Shown piece after piece: positions 1-8,349 of a DNA stretch of 63,363 nt; within the stretch, counting starts at the first letter, position 1, and every line of letters begins with the position of its first letter. A program made the translations under genes and the position numbers. This DNA is from Sedimentisphaerales bacterium. GTDB taxonomy: Bacteria > Planctomycetota > Phycisphaerae > Sedimentisphaerales > Anaerobacaceae. The DNA lies in assembly GCA_016934255.1 (NCBI GenBank), contig JAFGTG010000481.1, positions 1 to 63,363 of the forward strand. The letters are read 5' to 3'. Below the pieces are notes generated by a model that saw only the letters and a list, made by a program, of their open reading frames with translations, did no database searches and was not told the origin of the DNA.

Positions 1-92
1 ACGCTGTACTGGAAGTTCAGCTATACCATACACTTGGAGATTTACCATTACCGAAAACAACCCACAAATTCTGTTGAGGAATCTTTTATATG

Positions 93-133
93 AACCCCGG
101 TCATGTATCAACGTGCTGACGCATCCGGGGGTT
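93..133 (-). terminator. Possible terminator hairpin after ldh
   Basis: An inverted repeat pairs AACCCCGG at 93-100 with CCGGGGGTT at 125-133, just past the stop codon of the leftward lactate dehydrogenase gene. The loop is long (about 24 bases) and there is no clear T-run, so this is only a weak terminator candidate. Nothing else is recognisable in bases 1-136. Confidence 0.3.
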
Positions 134-136
134 GAT

Positions 137-1084
137 TTAATCAGAAACGTCCTCAAGTAGCTTCTGCAAGATTTCCGCGGATTTCTTGAGCCCTTTGTTT
201 TCAGCGGCGGAAAGCTCGGTATCGATAATCCGCTCGACGCCGTTTTCCGCCACAACACACGGAACGCTCAGGCATAAACCGCTTAAATTATATTCCCCTT
301 CCAACTCGACCGAAACTGTTAAAACGCTGTGTTCGTCACGTAATATCGCCTGAGAGATTCTCACGAGCGACATGCCGATGCCATAATAGGTCGAACCTTT
401 ATAGTCGATAATATGATAGGCGGAATTACGAACCTGCTCAGCGATCCGCTTGTGTTGCTGTTGAGCATCGCAGCCTTGACAGAGCTGGCAATAGCGTTCA
501 ATCTGAACACCGGCAATATGAGCCATACTCCACGCAACCATTTCACTATCGCCATGCTCGCCCAGGACGTAAGCATGTACGTTCCGGGCGTCAATACCAC
601 AATGCCGGCTGAGCATATATTTGAGTCTGGCCGTATCCAATACCGTTCCCGACCCTATCACGCGCTGCCTCGGCCAGCCGAGATTGTGCAGCGCTATGTG
701 AGTAAGAATATCAACGGGATTGGTGACCATCACCAGAACCGCGTCGGTCGAATGTTCTTTGATGGACTCGCAGATCGATCGGATAATAGACGCATTATTT
801 CGGACCAGGTCCGTGCGGGATTGGCCGGGTTTTTGCTTGGCCCCCGCTGTGACCACGATTAAATGGGCGTTCCGACAATCCGAATAATCGCCCGCATGAA
901 TAGAGACCGGCGGAATAAACGGTAGCCCGTGGGATAGGTCCATCACTTCACCGGCCACAGCTTTTTCGTCGATATCAATTAAAGCGATCTCCGACGCAAG
1001 GCCGGTTTGAAGCAGTGCATAAATATACGCCGTCCCCACGGATCCCGCTCCGATGATGACAACTTTCCTGGGCTTAGCTTTCAT
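137..1084 (-). CDS. ldh: L-lactate dehydrogenase
   Basis: Cytoplasmic NAD-dependent enzyme that interconverts pyruvate and L-lactate, regenerating NAD in fermentation. The N-terminal Rossmann motif GAGSVG and the usual length (about 315 residues) fit the LDH/MDH family. The substrate-specificity loop reads QKPGQSRTDLVRNN, with Gln at the discriminating position where malate dehydrogenases carry Arg, so lactate is the likely substrate. The catalytic His lies in GEHGDS, and the NPVD and SGTVLDTAR motifs are intact. I chose the ATG at 1084, just before KAKPRKVVIIGAG; a GTG four codons upstream (1096) is the alternative and neither has a strong ribosome binding site. It is the first of a leftward group with a zinc-ribbon protein and an M50 protease upstream. 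Confidence 0.93.
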   Translation of the reverse strand: MKAKPRKVVIIGAGSVGTAYIYALLQTGLASEIALIDIDEKAVAGEVMDLSHGLPFIPPVSIHAGDYSDCRNAHLIVVTAGAKQKPGQSRTDLVRNNASIIRSICESIKEHSTDAVLVMVTNPVDILTHIALHNLGWPRQRVIGSGTVLDTARLKYMLSRHCGIDARNVHAYVLGEHGDSEMVAWSMAHIAGVQIERYCQLCQGCDAQQQHKRIAEQVRNSAYHIIDYKGSTYYGIGMSLVRISQAILRDEHSVLTVSVELEGEYNLSGLCLSVPCVVAENGVERIIDTELSAAENKGLKKSAEILQKLLEDVSD

Positions 1085-1153
1085 CTGCTCATTCACAAAC
1101 CAGAGGTCTCTGTGCGATCTTGTTTGTTAGAAACGACGACTGACTGACAAATG

Positions 1154-1372
1154 CTACTGTGTATCCTTTAGCGATTTGACCTTTTCGGTGTCACCCGTTA
1201 AGGCCACATGCCCGCAGTCCATACACAGGCTGGCGGCGACATCGACATTTGCAGTTTTCAACTTGAGAAACTTAGCACCCTCCGGACGAAAGTGAATCTT
1301 GCCCGTCGAACCAAGCGATCCGGATTCCATATTTGAACTTTTACAAGTGGGACATGTTTGTGGCGTATTCAT
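1154..1372 (-). CDS. Small zinc-ribbon protein
   Basis: A 72-residue soluble protein with two cysteine pairs, CPTC near the N-terminus and CMDC near residue 52, which would bind one zinc ion. Between them is a short basic segment (GKIHFRPEGAKFLKLK). I do not recognise a named family; proteins of this shape are often annotated as nucleic-acid-binding or DUF zinc ribbons. The ATG at 1372 lies eight bases after AAAGGAG, so it is preferred over an in-frame TTG two codons upstream. It sits between ldh and the M50 protease on the same strand, 40 bases after the protease stop, so co-transcription with the protease is plausible. Confidence 0.7.
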   Translation of the reverse strand: MNTPQTCPTCKSSNMESGSLGSTGKIHFRPEGAKFLKLKTANVDVAASLCMDCGHVALTGDTEKVKSLKDTQ

Positions 1373-1411
1373 TATCAAGTCTCCTTTCTTATCAATGATT
1401 TTTTACGAAAT

Positions 1412-2542
1412 CTACTCTTGTTCCAGATCAATTTTCATGGATAAAAACTTCAGCATATCTTTTAATGTAACAATGCCGACCAGCTTGTTTTGCTCGGTAA
1501 CCAGCAACCGGCTGTTTCCCGTCTTATTCATCTGTGACAAGACCTTCATCGCGTCCGTCTCCGGAGTGATGGTATTGGTCACGGAACAGGGCTGGGTCAC
1601 CTCGGAAACGGTGTGATCGGCCCATTCGTCTTTCGGAAGCTCCTTCACTTGTTTCGTATCGACGCACCCTATGAGATCGCCGTTATCCGCCACCGGAAAC
1701 ATTTTGTAGTGGAATCGGTAGAAATAGTCATTTACGAGTTGCTTCACAGACGTCGAAGAGGGAATGGTCACGGGATCGGTCTTCATAAAGCGTCCGATTG
1801 GCTCGCCTCCGAGCGCTTTTCTCATCATAAGCTGTTTATATGACATCTGCGAGGCCCATCGAATGAACATGCCTATAAGGAAATACCACATGCCGCCGAT
1901 GAATCCCCCCATAATGAAGGTCATGATCCCAATGATAATAAAAAACAATCCGATACCCGAACCCAAACCCGAGGCAATACGCGTCGCCCAGCGAAGATTG
2001 CCCTTGATTTTCCAAAGGATGGATCGCAATACCCGGCCGCCGTCCAGCGGAAATGCCGGCAAGAGATTGAATCCTGCGAGAATGAGATTGAGCCAGACTA
2101 AATACGTTAATACCCCGGTAATCGGTCCCGACCAATCCACCCGTCTCCCGGCGAAGACGATAAGAGCTAACAAGCCTCCCAGAGCCGCACTGGAGACGGG
2201 TCCCATCAATGCCATGAGAAACTCGGCCTTCGGGCTTTGGGGTTCTTCGTTCATTTCGGCGACGCCGCCGAACAAGAAGAGCGTGATGCCTTTGATGGGC
2301 ATCCCGAAACGGCGAGCCACCAAAGAATGGCAGAACTCGTGGAAGACAATAGAAACAAATAAACCCAGCGCTCCGGCGACGCTCATCCACCAATATGTGG
2401 CATTAGAATAACCGTCGAAATAATTCGGAAAGAGTCCCTTGGCCAAGGACCATGTGATGAGTACAGCTAATATGAGCCATGTCAGATCAATTCCGACCTT
2501 GAAGCCCATTAAGCTGAACAAGGGGATTTTTTTCCCAAACAT
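1412..2542 (-). CDS. Site-2 protease family (M50) membrane metalloprotease with CBS pair
   Basis: Polytopic inner-membrane zinc protease of the M50B/Rip3-like type that cleaves substrates within the membrane. The zinc motif HEFCH and the distal ligand motif LLPAFPLDGGR are both present, with about six hydrophobic segments between residues 5 and 230. The C-terminal part holds two CBS domains (motifs FMKTDPVTIPSSTSV and GNSRLLVTEQNKLVGIVTLKD), which in this family sense adenine nucleotides. I chose the ATG at 2542 because AGGAGT lies six bases before it; the longer frame starting at 2599 lacks a ribosome binding site and adds a non-hydrophobic leader. Substrates cannot be read from sequence. 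The upstream gap holds one copy of the recurrent ATAGGG motif, as do other stress-type genes of this block. Confidence 0.9.
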   Translation of the reverse strand: MFGKKIPLFSLMGFKVGIDLTWLILAVLITWSLAKGLFPNYFDGYSNATYWWMSVAGALGLFVSIVFHEFCHSLVARRFGMPIKGITLFLFGGVAEMNEEPQSPKAEFLMALMGPVSSAALGGLLALIVFAGRRVDWSGPITGVLTYLVWLNLILAGFNLLPAFPLDGGRVLRSILWKIKGNLRWATRIASGLGSGIGLFFIIIGIMTFIMGGFIGGMWYFLIGMFIRWASQMSYKQLMMRKALGGEPIGRFMKTDPVTIPSSTSVKQLVNDYFYRFHYKMFPVADNGDLIGCVDTKQVKELPKDEWADHTVSEVTQPCSVTNTITPETDAMKVLSQMNKTGNSRLLVTEQNKLVGIVTLKDMLKFLSMKIDLEQE

Positions 2543-2609
2543 TTTTTGACTCCTAAAACGATTAACACATTCATATCCTGAAATAGAATACGGAATCATG
2601 ATAACTTGA

Positions 2610-2630
2610 GAAATAGGGGAATTGCCTAAA
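2610..2630 (+). promoter_or_regulatory. ATAGGG-type intergenic motif (copy 1)
   Basis: GAAATAGGGGAATTGCCTAAA lies 68 bases upstream of the M50 protease start. It resembles the motif at 8150-8171 and 21064-21085. Function is inferred only from recurrence in intergenic gaps of the first 25 kb. Confidence 0.3.
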
Positions 2631-2775
2631 ATAGTCTTCGAAAGCCCTTAATTTAGCAAGGAATTGCGTGTTTCTCTTGCCCAAAGATAAACCAGATGGA
2701 TACTGCTATACAATAAACGAAATATTTCACTGGACTTGTATGATTGAGCGTAAAACGGATTAGCTTTAACTCAAC

Positions 2776-3483
2776 TCATTTGTTCTGAATCGTTTTATGT
2801 TTCGATTTAGCAGCTTCGACTTTCTGAACAAATTTCTCTGGGCTGTATTTGTCAAACTTCTTGTGCGCATTAGCGATCCATTTGATCGTGTTCTGTCTGT
2901 AGGTAACGGCCTGTTCCGGCATTTTGGCCAATGTGACTTGTAAGGCTTTCATTGCTTTGTCGAACTCAGATCTCTTAAGCTCGAATTTCATTCCATATTC
3001 AGTTGAAGCGGCATTGGCGTCGACTTTCAAGGCTTTCAGGAGTTCGGTTCTTCTTGTTTTCTTAATCTCAACGAATATAGCCTTGATCTGCCGAGATAGG
3101 ATCGATATTTGCCTCTTGATTTCTGCGATTTCTTTTTTGTTAGATTCTTTGACAGAAGATCCAACATCTGACATTTGCTCCTTGTGAGGCGTTTCTAAAC
3201 CAGTATTTATTTTATACATTCTATACATTTCTATTATCCAGGCGATACTGTCACAGCATTGTCTGCCGTATCTCACAACAAGGATGATGCTGCCAAATAT
3301 AAGCGCTGCGAGAATTCCGATAGCCCAATTTGATATTGCCAAAGGTGTGGTTGTCGCTAACATAACAATGAACTCCACCACTTGAAAATTGTTGGCACCG
3401 AGATTTTCCATATACATTCCACTGAGCCACTCCTGCTTGTCGCAAGTCCAATAATGCAAAGACTTCATCTCAATTTCAACCAT
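2776..3483 (-). CDS. Hypothetical membrane protein with coiled-coil tail
   Basis: I do not recognise this 235-residue protein. Two hydrophobic segments near residues 33-50 (VVEFIVMLATTTPLAISNW) and 52-70 (IGILAALIFGSIILVVRYG) suggest an inner-membrane anchor. From about residue 105 the chain is charged and lysine-rich with heptad-like spacing (KKEIAEIKRQISILSRQIKA), so a cytoplasmic coiled coil is likely. It is transcribed leftwards, separated by 234 bases from the M50 gene. The start used is the ATG at 3483; an internal ATG (residue 6) is also possible. No catalytic motif is visible. Confidence 0.6.
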   Translation of the reverse strand: MVEIEMKSLHYWTCDKQEWLSGMYMENLGANNFQVVEFIVMLATTTPLAISNWAIGILAALIFGSIILVVRYGRQCCDSIAWIIEMYRMYKINTGLETPHKEQMSDVGSSVKESNKKEIAEIKRQISILSRQIKAIFVEIKKTRRTELLKALKVDANAASTEYGMKFELKRSEFDKAMKALQVTLAKMPEQAVTYRQNTIKWIANAHKKFDKYSPEKFVQKVEAAKSKHKTIQNK

Positions 3484-3784
3484 ATTCCGGCAGGTTCAAC
3501 ATGCCGTGCCGGCAAAAACACCAAAAAGGCCAAACACTTACGTCAAGAATCCGTTTTCTTCTGCTATCGCTGATTGCTACAGGTCGGGCTCAGTACTTTG
3601 CTCAGGCAGATTCAGGCATTCCCCGATACAAACGCGATGAAGCACTACGTATGATAGATAGAGGCAACATGGAAATTCTATCGCGTAGAAAGCTGATCGT
3701 TGCCCTGAGTATCAAAGGCAAAGGAACAAAATGATAACAAACAAGAACGCGTTTAGAAAAGACAAACATAGGAGGTGAAGCACT
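3484..3784. other. Intergenic gap before the prepilin gene
   Basis: About 300 bases between divergent genes. A weak rightward frame (3501-3734) ends in a basic stretch with RMIDRGNMEILSRRKL, but it has no ribosome binding site and no recognised family, so I do not call it as a gene. The last bases hold the strong ribosome binding site of the prepilin-like gene. Confidence 0.4.
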
Positions 3785-4573
3785 GTGATCGAACGAAAAG
3801 GGTTTACTTTGATCGAACTTTTAGTCGTCATCGCAATCATTGCTATGTTGGTGGCCATCTTGATGCCTGCTCTGCATCGAGCGCGCGAACAGGGCAAACG
3901 CATTGCGTGTCTGAACAATCTAAGACAAATGACTCTGGCGTGGATCATGTATGCCGATGAGAACGATGACAAAATCGTCAATGGCATGGGAGGCGTCGAT
4001 CGCCCCGATGAGAAGGCCTGGGTAGGTCAATGCTGGGCCGGGAATTACGGTAGCGGTGAGCAGTTGCCTGAGCGGCAACAACTCAGGGCCATCCGGAATG
4101 GAGCGCTCTTTCCTTATTGCAAGGATGAGAGCCTCTATCGCTGTCCAACGGGTTATCGGGGTGAAATGCTGACTTATGCGGTCATGGATTCGATGAATGG
4201 GAAAACGCGGCAAGGCACCCAGATTCCAGGGGTATGGATCAAGAAACGAATAGAGATTTCCCAGTCTGTTAATCGCGCCGTATTTATCGATGAGGGCTGG
4301 GTGACCCCCGACAGTTTTGCCGTGCACTACGAACAGGAGCAATGGTGGGACGATCCGCCAGTACGGCACGGAGATGGAACCACTCTCTCGTTCGCCGACG
4401 GACACGCCGAGCACTGGAAGTGGAAAGGGAACGATACGATCAGGATGGGTAGAGAACGTGTACGTGGCCATCCGGGAAATCATTATTCACCGACAACCCA
4501 GGCTGGCTATGAGGACCTTCACAGAATGCAAAGAGCCACCTGGGGTGGACTCGGATATACGCAAGGTTATTGA
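3785..4573 (+). CDS. Type II secretion / type IV prepilin-like protein with H-X9-DG C-terminus
   Basis: A 262-residue PulG-like pseudopilin or minor pilin. Residues 4-25 form the class III signal: [20 protein letters not shown], with Gly before the cleavage site, Phe at +1 and Glu at +5, followed by a hydrophobic helix that both anchors the protein and packs the pilus. It would be processed by the prepilin peptidase at the inner membrane. The C-terminus carries [13 protein letters not shown], exactly H-X9-DG, the hallmark of a large prepilin family of Planctomycetota, Verrucomicrobiota and Lentisphaerota. The start is GTG, supported by AGGAGGTG just upstream. It stands alone, followed by a terminator-like hairpin, so assembly genes must lie elsewhere. 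Such proteins occur in many copies in these genomes and their individual roles are unknown. Confidence 0.9.
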   Translation: MIERKGFTLIELLVVIAIIAMLVAILMPALHRAREQGKRIACLNNLRQMTLAWIMYADENDDKIVNGMGGVDRPDEKAWVGQCWAGNYGSGEQLPERQQLRAIRNGALFPYCKDESLYRCPTGYRGEMLTYAVMDSMNGKTRQGTQIPGVWIKKRIEISQSVNRAVFIDEGWVTPDSFAVHYEQEQWWDDPPVRHGDGTTLSFADGHAEHWKWKGNDTIRMGRERVRGHPGNHYSPTTQAGYEDLHRMQRATWGGLGYTQGY

Positions 4574-4593
4574 CCCGTGTGGATAGAGTATAT

Positions 4594-4627
4594 GCCCAGG
4601 TAAAGTTTACTATACTTTATCCTGGGC
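4594..4627 (+). terminator. Terminator-like hairpin after the prepilin gene
   Basis: GCCCAGGTAAAGT pairs with ACTTTATCCTGGGC (one bulged A) around a 7-base loop, 21 bases after the prepilin stop codon. The stem of 13 pairs is strong but the downstream T-run is poor. Confidence 0.6.
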
Positions 4628-4677
4628 TCTCTCCAGATCAGTACAGGCATTGATTATTGCGATTGAAAGAAGTACTC

Positions 4678-4863
4678 ATGGAGAAGAGCAGCAACGAAAA
4701 ATCCAGAAAAAAATGGACGGCCGAGGAAGTTGGGTATCTCAGACGAAACTTCGCTCGTAAAGGCGCCGATTCCCTTGCGAGGGAACTGTCAAGGCCCGTC
4801 TCAAGCATAAAAGCAGCGGCCTACGCGCTCGGCCTCATAAGAGATGAAGAATGTTCCCCGTGA
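4678..4863 (+). CDS. Small SANT/Myb-like helix-turn-helix protein
   Basis: A 61-residue basic protein. The core KKWTAEEVGYLRRNFARKGA followed by SLARELSRPVSSIKAAA has the spacing of a SANT/Myb-like tri-helical DNA-binding fold: a Trp in helix 1 and a typical recognition-helix pattern (RPVSSIKAAAYALGL). Proteins like this are scattered through planctomycete genomes as presumed DNA-binding factors. The ATG at 4678 is preferred; a TTG seven codons upstream is in frame. It precedes the universal-stress-like gene by 45 bases on the same strand, so both may be on one transcript. Target sites cannot be predicted. Confidence 0.6.
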   Translation: MEKSSNEKSRKKWTAEEVGYLRRNFARKGADSLARELSRPVSSIKAAAYALGLIRDEECSP

Positions 4864-4908
4864 AATAGAACGCCTCTGATGAGATAAGGGTTTGTTGATT
4901 GAGAGTGG

Positions 4909-5751
4909 ATGAAAAAGACCATGTCGCAAGCCGACTTCGTAAAACAGACGCCGTTTCGGGCCGCTGTCATCACCATGCCGTCCGATGAACCGAATCAAGT
5001 CGCAGCTGTGACGCAGATGTTGTATGGAAATACCGACTTTGAGGTGACCGTCCTTGGATTCGATGTCAAACCCAGGTTGTCGCTACAGGGTAGGGACTCC
5101 CATATTGGTGCTACAATGCCCGGTTTTGCCGCCAGGGAGTTTATTAAGTACGGAGGCGGTGAAACACAAACTCACTGCAGAGACGTTTGGGATTGTTTGA
5201 AAAATGACCGTTCTGATGATTTGAGGATTAAGCTCAGTTACATCTCTGGCCCTCCGACCGCTGTTGCGAAGAGATTGAATCCGGCTTTTGACCTCCTTGT
5301 GGTTCCCCGTATTCTTAGATCGCGGAAACGCGAGGGTGTCAAACCCACAGGCACTGACCGCAGTCTGATCAGGGCCAAAAAACTACCCATTTTGTTCTGT
5401 GGGAATCCCAACAGATGGCAACATATGCTGGTCATGAAGGTGTCCAACGATCAGGACTATGAAGAGATACCTGTGATAGAGTATCTCCTCCGATTTCTGG
5501 GTGAACGAGCCCAAAGGGAACCATCGCAAGAATTGCCTGCTATTGGTTTGCACGCTGAACATCCAGCAAACGGATCTTTACCCCTCGCATCCTATAGTGT
5601 CGTTGACGCAGCCTCCCTTACACAAGCCCAACAGAAAACAACCGTCCTGGTGGCGTCAACGGCAATCACCTGCTCACCCTTCCGGCATCGAAGATTGAAG
5701 AACATATTGTATAAATGGAATGGTAATGTACTCGTTTTTCCGTCGGGATAA
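4909..5751 (+). CDS. Hypothetical protein, possibly universal-stress-like fold
   Basis: A 280-residue soluble protein that I do not firmly recognise. It shows alternating hydrophobic strands and helices (RAAVITMPSDE, FEVTVLGFD, FDLLVVPR, KKLPILFCGNP), reminiscent of the UspA-like alpha/beta fold. No clear ATP-binding G-2x-G-9x-G(S/T) signature is seen, so the assignment is tentative. Its neighbours are stress-type genes. The first ATG (4909) is used; an ATG four codons later is an alternative. Confidence 0.55.
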   Translation: MKKTMSQADFVKQTPFRAAVITMPSDEPNQVAAVTQMLYGNTDFEVTVLGFDVKPRLSLQGRDSHIGATMPGFAAREFIKYGGGETQTHCRDVWDCLKNDRSDDLRIKLSYISGPPTAVAKRLNPAFDLLVVPRILRSRKREGVKPTGTDRSLIRAKKLPILFCGNPNRWQHMLVMKVSNDQDYEEIPVIEYLLRFLGERAQREPSQELPAIGLHAEHPANGSLPLASYSVVDAASLTQAQQKTTVLVASTAITCSPFRHRRLKNILYKWNGNVLVFPSG

Positions 5752-5792
5752 ATCAAACAACCCTTACACATTGATATAAGGAACAACAAAGA

Positions 5793-6011
5793 ATGGCCGA
5801 GTTCAAGGAATCCAAGGGATATTGTCAGACGTGTAAAAAGCAGGTGCTCATAAGGCGTAAAGGAACCCATCATTTATTGCATTTAATCCTGACGCTGCTG
5901 ACAGGAGGGCTCTGGGCCATTGTGTGGGTTTTGTGTGCTATTCCGATCGACGGATGGCGTTGTGCCCAATGTGGAAGTAAGGCACGTCAGTTGGCGGATA
6001 CGAGAAAATGA
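5793..6011 (+). CDS. Small zinc-ribbon membrane-associated protein
   Basis: A 72-residue protein with a split zinc-binding site: CQTC at residues 11-14 and CAQC near residue 58. Between them is a hydrophobic hairpin (LLHLILTLLTGGLWAIVWVL). This CxxC - hydrophobic - CxxC plan is shared with LITAF-like and several unnamed bacterial membrane-associated zinc-ribbon families, in which the hydrophobic part dips into the membrane. It follows the preceding gene by 41 bases and may share its transcript. No enzymatic role is suggested. Confidence 0.65.
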   Translation: MAEFKESKGYCQTCKKQVLIRRKGTHHLLHLILTLLTGGLWAIVWVLCAIPIDGWRCAQCGSKARQLADTRK

Positions 6012-6067
6012 CATGTTCTCCGCCCACTTAGTTCGCATTTTGCTTGGACGGGAGAAGCTTTTACGGT

Positions 6068-6274
6068 TTACTTTTGAGAACTCTCTTCGGAACAATCATG
6101 TTGTAGTAGATCCTCAAGAAGCCGATCCACAACCACATATAGCTTCTTTGTCACACAGTATCTTCCCTCGCTGAGTTGCCGTCTCACAGATAGCACCTTC
6201 TTTACCCTGACTTTCGAGACATCTTGAGCCCGAGCAACCCTGCGCTCCGTTGTGCAATGATTCAGACAGGCCAT
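6068..6274 (-). CDS. Possible FlgM-like (anti-sigma-28) small protein
   Basis: A 68-residue frame on the minus strand. Its C-terminal half, VRRQLSEGRYCVTKKLYVVV then DRLLEDLL, follows the FlgM pattern (Ile/Val-Arg-x2-Ile/Leu-x-x-Gly-x-Tyr-x-Val, then a helix ending in a Leu-rich segment). FlgM binds and inhibits the flagellar sigma factor FliA. GGATTAG precedes the ATG closely. No flagellar genes are nearby, so this could be an orphan regulator or a chance reading frame. It overlaps no other convincing gene. Confidence 0.4.
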   Translation of the reverse strand: MACLNHCTTERRVARAQDVSKVRVKKVLSVRRQLSEGRYCVTKKLYVVVDRLLEDLLQHDCSEESSQK

Positions 6275-6589
6275 CTAATCCATGACATTCATCCCTGAAC
6301 TTCCTATTAACTACTTATCGTCTATAGATTCTATCGACTTTAAAATTCAAAATTCTGGATAGGGAGCATGCTTAAATGGGTATAGCAATTGGCTTATATA
6401 CCTTGATCGCCAAAAACTTTAGTTACGAACATAAGCGACCAGGAAGTATTATTCTTTCCCCGTCGGTAATGGATCGTCAGAAACCTGGAATGAAGTAGTA
6501 TTTCTGCCTTCTTGCTGCTATAATCACTACGACTCTGATAATTTCGTGATGTATGTAAACCGAGTCAATGAGAATCGGGAGAAAGTCTC
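6275..6589. other. Intergenic region with ATAGGG-type motif
   Basis: About 315 bases without a convincing gene. A degenerate copy of the recurrent motif, ATAGGGAGCATGCTTAA, is at 6359-6375, about 215 bases upstream of the TrkA-C membrane protein. The segment 6301-6360 is AT-rich and could hold promoters for either side. Confidence 0.3.
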
Positions 6590-7402
6590 ATGGCCCCAGT
6601 CATCGGAATCATCGCTTTTTTGACCGTTCTTACTTTGTCGCTGATTGTCACCCGCGTGGCGACAGTCGCCTTGGCCATGACGGGCTTGTCTCATGAGGTC
6701 GCCAAATTTCAAGCTCGTTCCGCCTTTACCGGTACCGGCTTTACAACCCAAGAAGCTGAGAAGGTCGTCGATCATCCCGTACGACGCAAAGTCATTGGGA
6801 TGCTAATGATTGTTCGAAGTGCCGGTTTGGTTACGATCATCTTATCGTTGATCCTCTCCATGACGGGATTTACTGAGGGTTCACAAGTTCTCGTAAGACT
6901 GGCCTGGCTGGTGGGAGGAGTACTGGTCTTATGGGTATTGGCCAGCAGCAAGATTTTGGAAAGATATATTGCCAGAGTCATCCAATGGGCTCTGAGTCGA
7001 TTCACAGACTTAGATACAAGGGATTATGCAAGCTTGCTTCGATTATCCGGTGATTACAGCGTCATGGAAGTTCAGATTGAGGACAATGATTGGCTCGCCG
7101 AGAAGGAATTGAAGGAGTGTCAGCTTCGAGACGAAGGAATCTCCATGCTGGGAATCGTCCATGAAAACGGTCAGTATGTCGGTGTCCCTATGGGGAGTAC
7201 AAAACTTCACAGCGGGGACACGACGATCCTTTATGGCCGAACCGAGGATCTCCGTGCTCTGGATAAGAGACAGAAAGATGTCTCAGGCAACCAGGCTCAT
7301 GAAGAAGCGACAGACAGTCAGAAACACCTCATGGCCGAACAGAATCGGCAAGAGCAAATCTACGAACAGGAACGAAGCCGAAGAAAAAATCTAAGCGCTT
7401 GA
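6590..7402 (+). CDS. Membrane protein with TrkA-C (RCK C-terminal) domain
   Basis: A 270-residue inner-membrane protein with about four hydrophobic segments in residues 1-135 (first: APVIGIIAFLTVLTLSLIVT). Residues 40-52 read QARSAFTGTGFTT, resembling a pore-loop filter half-motif (TGFTT) of Trk/Ktr potassium transporters. Residues about 160-220 form a TrkA-C domain (DNDWLAEKELKECQLRDEGI, ending GDTTILYGR), which in other proteins binds a nucleotide or small ligand and gates transport. A charged Gln/Glu-rich tail follows. A regulator or small subunit of cation transport is the likely role; it is too short to be a full Trk channel. Ribosome binding site GGGAGAAAG precedes the ATG. It overlaps the convergent HdeD gene by 12 bases at its 3' end. 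Confidence 0.75.
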   Translation: MAPVIGIIAFLTVLTLSLIVTRVATVALAMTGLSHEVAKFQARSAFTGTGFTTQEAEKVVDHPVRRKVIGMLMIVRSAGLVTIILSLILSMTGFTEGSQVLVRLAWLVGGVLVLWVLASSKILERYIARVIQWALSRFTDLDTRDYASLLRLSGDYSVMEVQIEDNDWLAEKELKECQLRDEGISMLGIVHENGQYVGVPMGSTKLHSGDTTILYGRTEDLRALDKRQKDVSGNQAHEEATDSQKHLMAEQNRQEQIYEQERSRRKNLSA

Positions 7403-7984
7403 TGACCTCTCGGACTCGTCACGCACCGATAATGCAAATCGAATCATCGACCCACCGCTAAACAGCAACTCGATCCCGACCAACAAGCCAATCGCCCACG
7501 TTGCGGTACCGGGTAATCCCATCCATATCAGCGCGCCTAAAACAACCGCAATCAATCCGCTGATCAAAAGCCAATCCCAGCTCGGGTAAGGTCTGATATG
7601 TAGCGCCAGAGCGATTTTGAAGGCGCCGATAATCGCAAAAAAAACCGCCAACAATAATGTCAACGTCAGCGCACCGTGGAGAGGAAAGACCAGCAATAAA
7701 ATCCCCGCAAAACCATATAGCCCTGCAGCCAGCAGTCTAAAGGTAAATCCTTTAGGTTTTTGTGATTTGAAAGCATGAACCACCTGTGTCACACCGGCCG
7801 TCAGAAGAATCATAGCGATTAATATCTCAATCGCTAATGTGGCTACGAAAGGAAGGAAAATGGCCGCCAGCCCCAAGAGGATCACGATGACGCCCGTCCC
7901 CAGTAGCCAACGCCATATTTTGAGTTTCGAATCATGAAGGCCCGGTAACGGATCGATCTGTTGAATTTGTGTGAAATCTTTCAT
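7391..7984 (-). CDS. HdeD family (DUF308) membrane protein
   Basis: A 197-residue inner-membrane protein with six hydrophobic segments in three hairpins, the standard HdeD/DUF308 plan (WLLGTGVIVILLGLAAIFLP ... ILIAMILLTAGVTQVVHAF ... LIAVVLGALIWMGLPGTATW). In enterobacteria HdeD contributes to acid tolerance at high cell density; its mechanism is unknown. The ATG at 7984 follows GGAG by seven bases and gives MKDFTQ; the longer frame from 8014 adds an unsupported decapeptide. It is convergent with the TrkA-C gene. The upstream gap, shared with the CBS gene, contains the best copy of the ATAGGG motif. Confidence 0.88.
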   Translation of the reverse strand: MKDFTQIQQIDPLPGLHDSKLKIWRWLLGTGVIVILLGLAAIFLPFVATLAIEILIAMILLTAGVTQVVHAFKSQKPKGFTFRLLAAGLYGFAGILLLVFPLHGALTLTLLLAVFFAIIGAFKIALALHIRPYPSWDWLLISGLIAVVLGALIWMGLPGTATWAIGLLVGIELLFSGGSMIRFALSVRDESERSSSA

Positions 7985-8149
7985 TTTAAAACTCCATTCT
8001 GTTGGATCGTACATTTCATTTCTTCAAAATAAACCATTACGAAGTTGTTTACGCTTAATGATGTTCTTTACTTATTCATTATCAACTTGACATTGCCGTA
8101 CCACAGGCAAACCGATGAATACAGAGCTTAAAGCTTTCATATCCATGAT

Positions 8150-8171
8150 GAAATAGGGCATTTGCTTAATT
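8150..8171 (+). promoter_or_regulatory. ATAGGG-type intergenic motif (best copy)
   Basis: GAAATAGGGCATTTGCTTAATT lies in the 365-base divergent gap between HdeD and the CBS gene. It matches the reverse complement of 21064-21085 at 21 of 22 bases although the two are 13 kb apart. The rest of the gap 7985-8349 shows no gene. Confidence 0.45.
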
Positions 8172-8349
8172 TACAATGTGTAAACACTGAATTATTTTTC
8201 CACCGTGATCACCGAGAGTTCAACGTCGGCGCATTAAGCAATCGGAGTTATCAGATTAAGAAAGAAGCTTATTTAACTATGAGAGGCGCTTGTTAGTATG
8301 AAAATTATATGGAAGCACATGTGTTTTTTAACTACTTGGAGGTGCCATT

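Noticed and set aside
1764-2411. Plus-strand 215-residue frame across the M50 protease gene
   Set aside because: Antisense shadow of a clear protease gene; proline- and basic-rich composition typical of shadows.
3501-3734. Rightward 77-residue frame before the prepilin gene
   Set aside because: No ribosome binding site, no recognised family and low sequence complexity; more likely intergenic.
8150-8171. Sigma-54 promoter for the ATAGGG motif
   Set aside because: The GG and GC elements are too close together; sigma-54 promoters need GG-N10-GC.
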